Part shown: positions 51,301 through 63,009 of the stretch, piece by piece
How the letters are laid out: every line of letters begins with the position of its first letter
How positions within the stretch are numbered: position 1 is the first letter of the stretch
Assembly (NCBI GenBank): GCA_036345935.2
Contig: JADWOT020000003.1
Location: 21,842,509-21,906,508, forward strand
Direction of reading: 5' to 3'
Source: Taenia hydatigena
Lineage: Eukaryota; Platyhelminthes; Cestoda; Cyclophyllidea; Taeniidae
DNA length: 64,000 nucleotides
Position numbers and translations under genes: made by a program
Notes under the pieces: model-generated
What the model was told of the DNA's origin: nothing
Seen by the model: the letters and a program-made list of their open reading frames with translations, nothing else
Databases searched by the model: none

Positions 51301-54300
51301 TTAATGGGCATACACAACCAGTAGTACTTGCTTTTCCGATTCCGTTATAAAATCTGTCCCCTTATTTTTGTTTTATTTCTTCGTCTATTTCAGCCTCTAT
51401 GTCCGGAGAAGTACGTCTCTTTTCCATCCAGAATCACATTCTTTTGGGTTACGAGGTAGGTGAATCCGAGTTGAACGGATTTTTTTGCTGCCAAGGTTGC
51501 ATTTGGTTCTGCTTAGTTTTATCTTTCGCAAAGCTTGCCCTGACTCCTGTTTCTCGCCGATGCGAGTACCATACACTAATTCGATTGCATGTGTATCATT
51601 TGTATTTTATTTCAAAAGTAATAAGGCTCGATACTTGCCACTTGGGGCTATGGAAACCGTAATTATGGAGGCTTTAACTCGGTAGATTGAACGTCGGCGC
51701 ATTTTACTTCCCTTCCTCGGTCCTCTCATGTCAAAACACCAACTGATGAAGCACACTAAATTGTGGTCTTTGAGTTGTCTCCAAGGCCATCGTAGAGTGT
51801 ACCAGTGTGGAAGTGATTTTATTAGTTATTTTGAAGGATTGGAAGTTTTTCGAAATAGATAGCATAACAGAGTTGTATGCCTTCGGCGGGGATACTCACT
51901 CACCCAACTTAGTCACTTGGGAACTTGCTGCCACATCTAATAGAGTTCAGTAGAACCCAGTTGTTGTCAATGCATCATGATTCGTTTTTCAAGAAATATG
52001 CACGCCACTGCTTGAGGGGCCAGAGGACGAGGGCTCAGAAGATGGTGGTCTATTTCAGCATTCCTGGGAAATTTCTGCACGTCCTCAGGCCTTTCATGCA
52101 TTTATGGGGACAAGGGGTAGCAACCATTCTTTTGGAATTGCCTCATCACGCGTCCAATTGTGCCACTTGGCGTTTACTTCTCTCTTCATAGGCTAATAAT
52201 TCTGGGCTACCGGAAAACCCTCGAAATATCGCATCTCTGGGTCCTGGAAGAGAAGCATCACTCGGCCAGTATTGTACCCTCGTTTCTGCGCAACATCTGC
52301 AAATACCTCTACGTGAACATTGCTGGTGACTTGGACGTGTAAGTTGTCCGCACCTGAAAATGTAGGATGGCTCTTCCAAAGTCGTAGCCCTTTTCTCTTG
52401 AGGTAATGGCAACACGGGCGTCATATTTCTTCGCCCTTGTAAAACAACGTTTAGGACCGTTAAAATATTACATAAGTGAGTTAAGACTAGTTTTTTATTT
52501 GCTTTAAAATTTACATAGTACTTTGACAGAATGAGAGCATGAATTTTTAAATGTGCTTTTGCCGATTAAGCACAACTAAAGACTAATTTGACTACCTACT
52601 TTTGTACGGCTAATGGAACGGTGCATGCATGTTTCCCAGATAGTCTTTGCCTATTTTGACGATGACCCCCCTGAAATTAGATGATAACGAGCTCTTGATA
52701 CTGTAAGTGAAGCCTTGGTAACCACCTGAAAGACAGCCTAGTTATATTATTCCACGGGATTCACATATTGAGAGCTCACGAGCTGAAGGCTGGAGTTGCT
52801 CTGAACGGACATTCTTGATTTTTGCTGACCTATAAGGACAAACTTCGTGTTAAATAATTCAATGCTTCCTATGGCTTTATCTCTTCATTATAAACTTAAC
52901 GATCACCTACAAGGGAGCTTACCGTTTATCACAATTGATTTCTATAGCTTTGGGTCCATTTCCAATGCTCATCGTTGGGTTATACTCTTTCTTTAGTTTA
53001 GTGATCCCCTTTAGAAGACTATTCTTTTGTCAAAAAAGAAATCATTTCCAAAATATTAAAAACGAGAGAACTGGTGACATTTAGGTTGACCTTTGTTGGT
53101 GTTCAGCCTTTAATATTCGATAGGTTTCTTATTTCCACCCTCCTAATTAACGCAGGATTTTTTCTCAGTCGAGTGCAGCCATAATTTATACAAATGTCAT
53201 GTTTTAAAGTTATCAAAAGTCAATGCTCCGTAAAAAGGCGTTTAATTTTTTCCCCTCATTCGTACTTATTTAAATTAATAATTTCCCTCTGGAGTAAAGG
53301 AACAATCGTAAATATTCAGTTGAACTTGTTTTATATTGAAGCGAACATGATGTGCACCATAGGGGCCTTTCTGGCTTCATCTTTTTTTCACTATCAATTA
53401 ACCACCGTGTCACTACTTATCAAGTAGTGCTAATTGACAATTCCTTGCGCTATGCCGAAAAATTGTTCTTTTCGAAATATCCTTTCTCTTACCGAATCAT
53501 AGGTTGTCCGAAAGCAAAGTGAATCCAGGTTCTTATTCAGGCACTTGTGCTAAATTTAGGTACGGCAATTGGTGCATAGTGTGGGTGCTTTTTAACTTTT
53601 GAATTTGTTACTTTAATTTTGGTCTAAAAGACAATATTCTGCCCATTCTTCATTGTCAGACTTTTTTAGTTTTCTCCCATTTTGTTTGTCACTGGGATTT
53701 ATGCATCTGCTATTGAGAGCTAGATTCAATACTTTTGAACTAGTTGCCATACCAAATCCTGCTTGAAAAGGTATATTCACCAGTCCAATACCGAAGACCT
53801 CATCCAATGTCAAAGTGCGATAAAATAACCTCGCCTCAAGCGTTTGCAGCGTGAAATATCTTCGCCTTATGTGATGATTTGGAATCTCTTGGCCTAATTC
53901 CACTTTGGTATCACAGATGGCATCCTGTCGCATTCGTGCTGGAACCAATTATTTCTTTACGTGTTTGATTTGGTCAAACTGAAGATATTTGTAGGCACTA
54001 GTGCAGAAGCGCAGTTAGCAAGTCACATTCTAGCAGTGGGGGCACTATCTCAAGGTTACCGTCTTGACTAAAGTTAGTACTCTGCATCCCTGCACCATCG
54101 GTAAGGCTCTTTTTGCAATTTGGCCGAACCACCCAGCGTTAGTCCTCTCGTGGTTTTGGTTGTATCATCAGTGCTAGTTTGGTAAAGCGTCTGGGTTATC
54201 GCTGGTTCATAGTCTTGCAATCAAATTTACACTACTGGATCAGGATTATCACCACAATTACACCTTCAGGGGCTTTCGGTTCAACCTTTTGATTACATAT

Positions 54301-57300
54301 TTTTATCTGGTTACTTTCCTCTCATAATTCTTTACAAACCATTTTTGCGGATAACAATGTAACAAAGTAAAATAGAAGGATTAGGAGATGCAATTTAATG
54401 TTTTCATAACTGTGAAATGTTAGGGCAAGTTCGTCACCTTTCCAATTCATCCATTTTTCGAGGGAAGGTGTATATTGGAGTTAGTGCGGCATTAAAACAT
54501 TGGAGAATGGCTTCCACACCTCCAAAATCAACTACCACAAAGGGTTGTCGAATACCATATCCTGGCCTGAGGCGCCTACAGCTGCGTCTGCATTCCCCAT
54601 TCCCTGGTTTTAGTACTGGCTAAGTTCTAAGGTTGAAACTCATCTCAAATTTCTCATGATCCCGGTATTTCAGTAGTCATAATTACCAAATTATTTACGT
54701 TAAAACTAGGTGTTTATAGACTTATCTCTAAGGTGAAATTAATAAATTCAGGTCACAAGGGAAGTTTCCACTCCATTGCCTCCCCCTTGGATCGTGTCTG
54801 GCAAAGTACTTTTTTGGTTTTGCGGTTAATTCTAGACCTCACTTTGGTAACCCTGAGGTAGAGGTATCACCCTTCTAGCGATTACAACAATTGGATACGT
54901 GTACCTTGACTTTCTTTTTCTCTGATACCTGTTTGGGGATTCTATTACGTATGTAGCCTTACCGGGGTAAAGGTCAACTGCGCCATGGATGTGCAATGAT
55001 ATGCTGTTTCTGTGTAATTTTTGCCCCAATCGCTTGTGCTAGGTCACAATTGTGTAATGGCTGCATAATTACGTTTACCTGTGTAGTCGAAACCGAGGTG
55101 GAGAGGAGCGTGGCTAATTGAACGCCCCCACTCGCGTCCTCTTATCCACAAAAGTTAGTTTTCTTTTTAATGCTACTAACGCTGCATTTATAAAATACAA
55201 TTTCGCCCTGCTCAGGGAGAGATGTGTGCAATATCTTACGACATCGTTTCACTTTATTCCTCGTCTCGCGTCTCGTACAATCTGTAGAAGCCAAACAAAT
55301 GATGTTGAAGATCCTGCACCATTTTGTGTCAAGGGGAATATCCCAACGGCAGCCAATTTTGATGGAATATCCTGGAATTCTTTTCTCATATTAACATTAG
55401 ACATAAGTAACTTTTTTGGTATTTTAACTTCCCGTTTAACAGAACAATATTTGCGGTAAAAACTGCGTTTTTTTAAATGGACACGAAGTCTTACGCCTAC
55501 TTGTTATTCAGAGTTTAAGGTGTTCTCTTCTTGATACTTGGATATACAATCATGAACTCGCACTTCATACACAGGCAAACTTTTGTGATTTTGTGTTGAC
55601 CCAGTCAGGATTAATTACTCAAGTTGTTCTTCTTGTCCACAAATATCGGCGTCATGTCCCTTGTGGAAGTGTCCAATTGGTAGATCAATCCCTCCTTCAC
55701 TTCCCATTGAGCGTGTAGCGCCTCGAGTTCACCTCCAAGTCGTAATAAGCTCAAGGAGCACGATGGAGGGTCATGTCGCAGAGTAGTTGTACAACCTGCG
55801 TAGACTGAATTGGCCGGCTAGCTAAACACACAATTAAACCAAACATAAAATCACCACTGTGTTTTGTTGAAAAAAAACGCTCTAAATTAACAATTCTCAT
55901 ATCTGTTTTCTGAATTGGTGGCGCACATATGTAACCTCCTCTACGACGGTGTGGAGTTGGGATCCTCTCACAAAGACCATTGAGGTGTTGGAGTTCATTA
56001 TGAGTTGCAGAAGGACTGAGGTCATCAACTAAAATGACAGGAGGGAAAAGTCGTGACACTGCAGGCGATAACCAGTTAGCGAAGCTTAAAACCTTAGAAT
56101 AATTCTGTTATAAATGCTTCCATGCTCTTCGCATTCAAGACTAAGTGCACACTGTAAACCAACTAAATCGCTAGCCAAACACTTCGTTAGTAATTCAAGT
56201 CTTATTGTTGCGGTAGCATGGTTCTCTAACAGAACTCAAGTACCGAAAACTCTTGAAAAATTTTAATTACTAATGTGTCTGTGTGAGCATCACAAAACAA
56301 AGTCGTCTGTATGATAGAATGTGAATTGGTCTCAATTGATACAGCACCACACACCTTTTGATCCGAGAAACGAACTCTTGATGGTCATTTTGATCTCACA
56401 TATTTATTTCTTTCTTTACCTTGTTTTTCTTGTACGATTGGGTATTGGCAAAATTTTGAACTCTATGACCATTTAGTTGTCAAAATTTTTACCTTTCATT
56501 TCATGACCACAACCGCGTAGTCGTACAATGCTTTGGCGGTCAAGTTAAGCTAGCTTATCGCTTGTTGAGGTAAATGAAACCCTCCCTCCAAGTTGTTTGA
56601 AATTCTGCTTCTTATTAAAATAAAAGGAATATTGGTTTGGAAGAGCATAACCAACATATACAGCCACTTAATAACGTGAATTTCTATGAACCCGTATTGG
56701 ATCCTCCGATTCAGGAAATGCATACTTAGACGATGCACTCCATTTTCTTGTGCCTCCGTTATCTATTTTCCGATGATTTGGTAAAGACAATCTCGCAAAT
56801 AATTCGCTGTTGTTGAATCTACAAACATGTGCTGCAAAAATAAGCAGTGTACCATTTTGTAATATGCTATCATGAAACTGTTTGTATGTGATGTGGTGGA
56901 CCGCATGGTCTTGAGTAATAGCAGCTGACTTCAAGTGTCACCGCTAACTTTCTCATTTTCTGGGATGATACCAATCCCCTTTTTTTGCATACCTGTTGCT
57001 CAAACACTAAAACAAACGCGCTCACCCTCAGAACAACATCATACTATTATTCGTTTAAACTGCTTTTAACTGAATCAGCCCAATTCGGCGCAACCAGCAA
57101 TAATCTAGTCGTCCCATATATGTGACGTTATCGGTATTCCTGTCAAGCTAAATTCCTTTTTTTGAAATTCACCAAACTTCCTTTGCTTGTTCGAAATGTA
57201 TTCACATTACCTTGAACAACACTTTATCGAGATATTAAAGGTGTCTTAACGCCACATTCGAATCCTGGCTGTGAATACATACGTATAGTTTTGGACGTGG

Positions 57301-60300
57301 ATGAGGTAATGCGCATTGCCGACTGGCCTCCTTCATTGGACTGGCTGAACTCTTGATTACTCGCGATCCTAGCCAAACACCGAGAAGGATATGTCTTCGT
57401 AGCAGGAGCCCTTTACTGTGCCAACCCGAAGACTAAAAAGCGCTTACAACTCACTTGTTTATAACTCTTGAGTGACCCTGGAAATTCGCGAGAGTGAGAG
57501 TGCTTACAATGTAATTTCATTGTCAAAAGCATGGAGTTTCACGTTTTTCAACTTTGAATTAGAAGGGCTTTCTACGCTTGTAACCATTCCCACAACTTTC
57601 AACTCGTAAACAAAATGGATGTCACGGTTCACTTTAGTCGATTTAAAATTGCTATACTCTGCAGCCTCGTCTACCGGACCATTGTCTTGTCAGCCGAGAT
57701 GGTTCAGTCGGGGGCTGGTTCAGCTTAGCCACCTATGAGGTAGGATCTGCAGATGCATGCAGAAGATGTTTAGTGATAGGACATTATGTTGGACTGCTGG
57801 TTCCATAGCTTACCAAAGTCGTATTTGGTTCTGATACATCATCCAGGTTCTCTTATCGAGCATGTCGTTTGATTAGCAACCTCCCAGTTGGGCCTTGAGC
57901 ATTAGTCGCTTCAGCGCCCAAGTGTAATTGTGTTGGGGTTTCTGACAAACGTTCTTTTGAACGGTTCCGTTATGTTGTAAATATCGTTGTGTTAACCGAA
58001 TGGATTTTGTGTCTCATTGGCGTCTCAGTTTGTGATTATCAGTTTCAAGCCGAGTCATTCAGTTTCCCAACTTACCTTTGAGAACTTCTGTTGAATTTTA
58101 ACACTTGCTTCCTTCCCTGTGAGTTTGGTGTTTCCTATTTGAATGGGTCAGATTGAGAGTGATATGGTGGGGTTACGAGTGTCGAAGCAAATTTCACGCG
58201 AATCCTGCAAGGTGAACCGTGATCCTTCGTCTGAGACTTGTGTCTACCGAAAATTTGGCGCAGTACTGGGAGCGTCTGCGGTCGTTGGAGAGACTACGAA
58301 TGTTCTTAGAAAGCAAGAGGCGACATCGAATGACCTGGCAAAGTTGAGGTAAAGTCGTAATTCTAGATTCTCTGGTCAGGTTCAAGGGATCGACGGAGCT
58401 TTTGGAAGGTTCATAGCTGGTTGTTGGGATTCTCGGTGGCTTTTGAAAAAATCTTTAATGTCTACCTTTTCGTGGTTATCAGGCAAAATGTCTGACTATT
58501 GACTCTGTGCTGATGCCGCTGGGGTGCTTGATGCAGACTTACCGGAGTGTTTCCAAGCACAAAGGCTTAGGCGGCGCAAAACAATAAGCAAACATCAAGC
58601 AGTCCTTGTAAAGTACTTGTGACTGTTGAATTTAGTTGAAGTAGCCAATTACTCGTAACAAATTCCTTCTTTGAGATCAACACATTTTCGAACTTTATTG
58701 CATTTTGAACTTTGGAAGTTCCCGAATCGTGGATAAGGTGTTTTATAAATCCGTCTTCTGCAGAAAGTCAACTCGACCAGTCCCCTATGCAATAATTTTA
58801 GATACGTAAACCTTAGCTCAGCATATAATGAGTAACCAGTGCTCGAACCAGTCAGTAAGGAGTTGTGTCAATGAAGCGTATGAACTGTTAATTATAAATC
58901 AGCTTGAAAAGACAATACACGGAGAAAATCCGTCTTAGAGTTCCCTTTTTTTATTTGGCTGGGATGCTCCTAGGCTGCGGAGCATACGCAACGGTGTTCA
59001 CGGCTCCTTCTTGGAACACGAGTGATAGCATGATTCTGGCGCCGTAGTCGAAGGTCCCCGCAGCCACAATGATTGGCAAAATCATGTCGTAGAGATTCAT
59101 TAAGAGATCTGAGTTCAAAATTGTCCCGTTCACATTCCTCTGGTCAATCCCACGCAACGGGCTTCCCAAATAATCTGTAATAATGGGTCATGGGATTCAA
59201 AAATGGATCACAGTTATCACTGCGGGGATTTGGTGACTACCAAAACATCATCACTGACACACCCTTCACTGCATCAACCCTGTTAGATCTTTATGATCCC
59301 ATACACCCTAAAATTAAATAGGTGGAATGACTTGAGTAACTACGGGCCCGTGGACTTTAAAGCATAATTTGGGATCCCGATATACATGGTGGATAAGTTA
59401 CTTGGGGACAGCTTTTATATCATAGCAAACATCCTAAAATCTATAGTTTACTCAGGAATAGGCAAAAATACCTTAATTAGCCTAAGCCTTTAAAGTGACT
59501 TCATGTTTTTTTCTGGTGGTCGTTAGTCATGTCGAAAACAACGTTGCTGAAATAAACCATCACAGAGTTCATGACTCTAAGGGTGTGCTTGTTAGTAACC
59601 CATTTAACGATACGCTAAAAATTAGTTGATGGAATTCAAATAGGAAGAGATGGAGAACTAAATTTTGGAAATGGTAGAGCAATCGCCTCCAATATGGACT
59701 ATTGAATTGCCTGCAGGCGAAGCGCCCCCTTGAAACTTGAACAATTTGCTTTCACATCATGCAGGGAGTGGAAGAACAAGTAGAGCCTTGCTGAAGCGCT
59801 CAAGTTCCCATCTGAGAGCCTCGGTCGATTTTGGGGCTTAACAAGCGTCTTTGACATCCGGGCTTATTTCTTCGTATTGTTCCCAGGGTGTTTGCGAATA
59901 GGTTATCAAGGCTTGATACAAGCTCTCAGCGGTCATGATCCGAAAATTCATTACCGATCTTGGGTAACTGCTATAGATGTCGACTCCAGAAGAACATCCC
60001 TATTTTGATATTTCGGAAGTCTGCACTCGTTTCCGGCCATGCCCTCACCCTCGCAAGTTCTCGAACTGTAAGACCAGGCATTTAAAAGATAATTTAGAAT
60101 GTTCACCATCCGCCTACTCCAGCATGCTAATACAGCGGGAACGTACGCACACATCGTACATCAAGTCTGCTCAGATTTTCGTCAGTAAAAGCCTCTGTTC
60201 CGACGTCTTTTCCGTCTCTCAGGTCTTCTCGTTAGGAACGCGCTGTCATACACATACATGTACACATTAACAGAGCATAGCATTTGTTGTTTCACCAAAC

Positions 60301-62366
60301 TGAACAACTTATTAGAAGCTTGTCAAGAGGAATCCAATCTCTACTTCACTCTGATTGACATCTACGTCAATAAGACTACCAAGTTGGGATTTCGTTGTCA
60401 AGTAGCTCTATGGTTATTACTTTTGCCAAACCATAAGATACGAGTGCCTCGGAAACTCTTATCTGCATTCATGATACGTTTTGGCACGTCATCATTCACT
60501 GTAACCATTTGAAGACCATGATGAGCATTCATTCTAGTAGCCGCGAAGCCCATCTATTACCTCGGAATCTATTTGGCTCCAAGTCCAGATTAGAAATTTC
60601 CGCAACTGCATCACAACTAGTTTCCAATTCTTCCATAGGATATTCGCAAGGTGAACTAACCTTTTAAGTCGAAAATAGTTCTGCTTAGGTAATGCGTGAG
60701 AATCAAGGATGCCTTCGACCGTAAAAAAGGCACATTAATTTGACCAGGCTTTACATTGCTGGCGGCTCTCTTTTCATTTCGCTTTATTCTACTTAAAGGG
60801 CTTGAAATGCCATACAAGAAAGCCAGAAAATAACCCTTTTTCCACTTACAGTTTACTTAGGCGTGAGTGATTAACGCTTGGTTTCATATTCTTAGCTTAA
60901 ATTATCCTAAGTCTGGTGTTGCTATCCACGTTTCTGGTCTTGCCAACATCTAGTACCGTTGTATTGGGGTTATTCACTGTTACAATTTTTTTGGGTAATA
61001 TAGATCTCACAATGGTGTGAGAGTGGTGAAATATTATATTTTTACTTCATATACAGCTCGCGTCCAAGAGAATCGACTGGAGGCAAAGAAAATTATCTCC
61101 AAGAATGACATTTGAAAGGAAGAGCTCGAACCATGTGAATCCGTGATGCTACGTTAGAGGTAGTGCGACAGGATGTTCTTATCGGAACGAACCGTTCGCT
61201 TGGGCTGAAGGAGGGGATGAGGTCTTGACAATATGTTTCAACAGTGGTCTTTTTTCTTTCTATGTTACAGACCTCACACCTCTAAACCCCAATTCTCTAT
61301 CTCCTGGACATCTCAAGAGACCAGTTTCACAGGCTCTGATGAGCAAAAGCCTCCTACCGGTAACCGATCGGCCGAGAGCGATGCCGCCGCTAACCTCAAT
61401 AATGGTTCAACCGACGCTCGAATGTCCATTCCTTCAGGACGCAGAAGCACCTTCGCGGAGATCAACCCGTTCAGCAGGAGCCAGGTCGTGGGTGCGGAGG
61501 GCCAGGGCAGCCGACGTGAGTCCCAATCGGATGGAATTGAAGGAAAGTCCAAAGCGCAGCGACCCCAGCGGACCATGTCAAGCGTGCCGGATATTGGAAA
61601 GAAAACACCACCTTCGAGTTGTAAGATATCCTTTATTACCTTTGTACTACCGTGTTAACCCAGCTTCACCTTACGGAGCATTTGATGGCTTAAGAAAAAT
61701 TTAATGGTAGAAAATGAGCTCAATTTGATACGTTCGAATTAAACTTGTTTTCTCTAATCTTATCAAAGTTATTTAGGTAGAGATCGTTCTGGCATCGTAA
61801 ATGAGCATACTAGAGGAATTTTTTGCCCTTTTCAAAGGGAAACAGGCCTCAGAGAGACAAACTCGGTTTTGGTGCTCACTTTTTTAGTTTGCGTCGTAAA
61901 ATTCACTTTTTTTTTCAAAATAACCGCTATTACTGGCGTCAAGTTCATCAAAAAGCAGTGAAACTATTTTTCACTTCGGACTTAATTTTGCAGTTGTGTG
62001 AGTGGCCTGAAGTGAAATCGCGATGACGGTTTAATAAAATTATTATGATTGTTTAAGGAAAAATTCATGTAAGTTCCTTCCTATCCATTTTTATTTCAGT
62101 GACTTCTATCCTGCCCAATGTTAGGATCCGCTTCTCTGGGCGTCCCTCGAAGTCCAAGCAACCACCGTCGAAGAGGAGCTCCGCTTCTGGTGATTTGGAA
62201 AGCGGGCTGTTGGGACAAGACAGGGTTGGTTGTGGTCGCCTTTCTGTTATGTTATTTCATGGGAGAACGTTGTCCTCCCTGAGGCCTCATTCCCAGTAGT
62301 CTATTTTTGCAGGCAAATCTATCCGAGCATGAGTTATTGCCTACCTTTGGCAGTCAACGATGTCTG
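38441..62366 (+). CDS. ABCC-family (MRP-like, long form) ABC transporter, 5' part only
   Basis: This is the N-terminal part of an ATP-driven organic-anion or drug-conjugate exporter in the plasma or organelle membrane. The decisive evidence is the pair of exons 51394-51455 and 52192-52338. Spliced, they read PSRITFFWVTR then LIILGYRKTLEISHLWVLEE, the conserved end of TMD0 and start of the L0 linker in MRP-type ABCC proteins (family pattern SRITFWW..LI.RGYR.PLE..DLW). Upstream exons supply hydrophobic TMD0 helices in the right order, including the FSDRP motif after TM5, and all junction phases agree. Downstream exons extend the linker. TMD1 and both nucleotide-binding domains would lie beyond 64,000, so I cannot say whether the gene is functional. 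It follows the dynein gene on the same strand with under 0.5 kb between stop and first recognised exon. The start codon was not identified. Confidence 0.85.
39377..46736 (+). other. Large ABCC intron region, otherwise without supported genes
   Basis: Apart from the two small candidate exons at 44772 and 45058, nothing is supported. Moderate open frames occur at 40776-41033, 41205-41441, 42314-42532 (minus, Lys-rich), 43621-43830 (minus) and 43902-44472, but they lack consistent splice signals or recognisable domains. Confidence 0.5.
44772..45101 (+). CDS. Two candidate small ABCC exons (possible 81-nt cassette)
   Basis: Exons 44772-44808 (37 nt) and 45058-45101 (44 nt) have strong acceptors (tttttag, tctcctacag) and good donors (gtgtag, gtgagt). 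Together they add 27 residues, ending AKLGHMHKFKSQTYN. Their phases (0 to 1, 1 to 0) fit between the exons ending 39376 and starting 46737, so they could be spliced in or skipped without changing frame. The residues fall between TM4 and TM5 of TMD0, where no conservation helps. A second reading frame is also open in both exons, so this is a splice-pattern call rather than a homology call. Confidence 0.3.
46737..47006 (+). CDS. ABCC exon: TMD0 helix 5 and start of the cytoplasmic linker
   Basis: This 90-codon exon has acceptor cgccag and donor gtaagt. It reads QELVEYLFCACAFFNLIL then AFFSDRPIPPP, matching the fifth TMD0 helix and the FSDRSP-type motif of MRP proteins. A hydrophilic tail rich in Asp and Lys follows (LDLDLVTSDDKAMK) and ends in phase 0, as the exon at 51394 requires. 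GC content is higher than in the flanking introns. The minus-strand open frame over the same bases is a shadow. Confidence 0.75.
47007..48327 (+). other. ABCC intron 5' of the nested zinc-finger gene
   Basis: This would hold the promoter and 5' UTR of the nested gene. No TATA box or other element could be assigned. The 47989-48288 open frame ends just before the zinc-finger ATG, without a motif. Confidence 0.4.
48328..49779 (+). CDS. Intronless multi-C2H2 zinc-finger protein, nested in an ABCC intron
   Basis: This is a single 483-codon frame from an ATG in good context (catttcgATGG) to TAG. It has a Lys/Ser-rich N-terminal tail (residues 1-35). C2H2-type fingers are at C55/C58-H71/H77, C133/C136-H150/H155, C257/C260-H273/H278, C291/C294-H307/H312 and C339/C342-H355/H360. 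Incomplete Cys pairs are at 91/94, 164/167 and 368/371. A Pro-rich loop (residues 174-188) and a charged helix (191-227) split the fingers into two groups. A Gly run (435-439) leads to a Lys/Ser C-terminal tail ending KKKK. The fingers lack TGEKP linkers, so classic DNA reading is doubtful; RNA, protein or chromatin binding are possible. I do not recognise a named orthologue. An acceptor-like cag at 48318-48320, after a pyrimidine-rich stretch, could be a cis- or trans-splice site. Confidence 0.88.
   Translation: MAKSSKGPKKEKVSKAKTKGGKDAAKSKSKESGKKVVEEAPPVDVAVQTCPNNFCYLCCFQLRDAAAIQSHVLLLSHAPQNFGNTDLSHLCRLCRERVPLKWGSSHKCCSLKTSFISRNTSVPTLKGGAPFQCLFCRGRALKSRSDLVVHLLAFHRPDRPRGQCGLCGFHFEEPPPPPPNTKISPPPPNADLETMKQYRIALKDAELKEMLKLESAELKMGEIKLEKHCATEHSPVYRIVSREAVQEYTHLREPYACFLCRRTYKNNWDFHAHVLCRHGPKSEMRGRFLTCAMCGETSTSEEGFDKHVHTRHIITPQCLADYWTKNELLQEYVCCATTCATCWEIYKEDFELQAHILVAHTAPRFLQCGWCNMDFSSGFEPLDGFLIFLSHEHNHARDLHAVALELHMTAEAMPPALPDDLSKEAVEAALKAFGGGGGDEEANSGKSKGKDKSKSKGSKENASKSKKNDSSKGGKSKGSKKKK
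49780..51393 (+). other. ABCC intron 3' of the nested zinc-finger gene
   Basis: No canonical AATAAA was seen downstream of the zinc-finger stop within this intron, so its 3' end is unresolved. No other coding signal was seen. Confidence 0.45.
51394..52338 (+). CDS. ABCC exons: conserved TMD0-TMD1 junction
   Basis: Exons 51394-51455 and 52192-52338 are joined in phase 2, the split codon giving Arg. The product runs PLCPEKYVSFPSRITFFWVT and then LIILGYRKTLEISHLWVLEE, followed by HHSASIVPSFLRN. The family motif (SRITFWW, GYR.PLE, DLW.L, VVP.F) is conserved almost residue for residue, except His where MRP proteins have Asp before Leu-Trp. This segment lies on the cytoplasmic face and couples TMD0 to the transporter core. 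The second exon ends in phase 2 (GT before gtaagt), which fits the exon at 61271. Confidence 0.9.
52339..61270 (+). other. 8.9-kb stretch, probably one ABCC intron
   Basis: It holds the minus-strand exon candidate at 58951-59174. Other minus-strand frames at 53613-53948 (111 codons), 55751-56059 (102 codons) and 59838-59951 (37 codons) could be remnants, but none has a recognised domain. No transposon termini were identified by eye. Confidence 0.4.
58951..59174 (-). CDS. Possible last exon of an opposite-strand membrane protein gene
   Basis: On the minus strand an acceptor (attattacag) precedes a 74-codon frame that ends at TAA (58951-58953). It enters in phase 1 and contains GSPLRGIDQRNVNGTILNSD, a hydrophobic stretch (MILPIIVAAGTF) and a hydrophilic end (YAPQPRSIPAK). 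NGT is a potential N-glycosylation site. AATAAA on this strand overlaps the stop codon (58950-58955) and another lies at 58694-58699. Upstream exons were not found and the family was not recognised. The frame lies inside the large ABCC intron. It could be a tapeworm-specific gene or a remnant. Confidence 0.4.
61271..62366 (+). CDS. Ser/Pro-rich exons, probably extended ABCC L0 linker
   Basis: Exons 61271-61620, 62100-62224 and 62313-62366 have clean acceptors (ttacag, tttcag, ttttgcag), and phases 2-1, 1-0 and 0-0. The first fits the preceding ABCC exon (GT plus A gives Val). The protein is hydrophilic and low in complexity, with many Ser, Arg, Gln and Lys (SSTRRxS-type stretches, RRESQSDG, QPPSKRSSASGDLESGL), and no recognised domain. 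It could be a disordered regulatory insert in the L0 linker or the start of another gene. The exon structure is better supported than the assignment to the transporter. Confidence 0.5.
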
Positions 62367-63009
62367 GTTAGCGTTTATTTATCGGTGGAAGTCAGGTAAA
62401 AGAAAATTGGCAAATATCAGGGATAAGCGTTTATGTACCTTTCCGTCCTACGAAAGAAAGCAAAGTGCTTTTTTCGCCTTTTGATCTGGATCCTTTGTGA
62501 ACAAATGCGCAGTTAATCGCCACATATTTTCGCATTCCTATAAAACCTTGGTATTAAAAGCACCATTCTTTTTAAAAACTTGAGAAAAATAATGGACTAA
62601 ATTAAAATCTGATATTCAAACAAATTTGTTCAATTTGCAAACTTATTCGGAATAAGCAAGACAAGGTGCGGCCCATGTGCCGTTGTACCCTCTCCTTCAT
62701 TCTCACTCCGTAAATAAGAGTGCACAGTTATCCTTCAGAATTTAAGGAAATACCATCTATAAGTGCGAGGACGGAAGTGTTCCTCGGCCAACACAAGCTT
62801 ATCATAAACCTGACCAGTGAAGATGGCATCATAGGGCATGATGGTTTTGCGGTCGTTCGCACTCAAAACGATGAGGAGCATTCAAAAATACCTGAGAGGT
62901 TATCTTGCAATCCCTTTCACTGTAGACACCACCTTGGGGAAAGGTTTGCATCTGACAATTTTAACATCTTTACATCAGGAACGTACTACTCACTTCTCTG
63001 GCCTTCCAG

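Noticed and set aside
61225..61704. 159-codon plus frame overlapping the Ser-rich exon
   Set aside because: The alternative frame at 61271-61620 fits acceptor, donor and the next exon; this one runs through the donor and does not connect.
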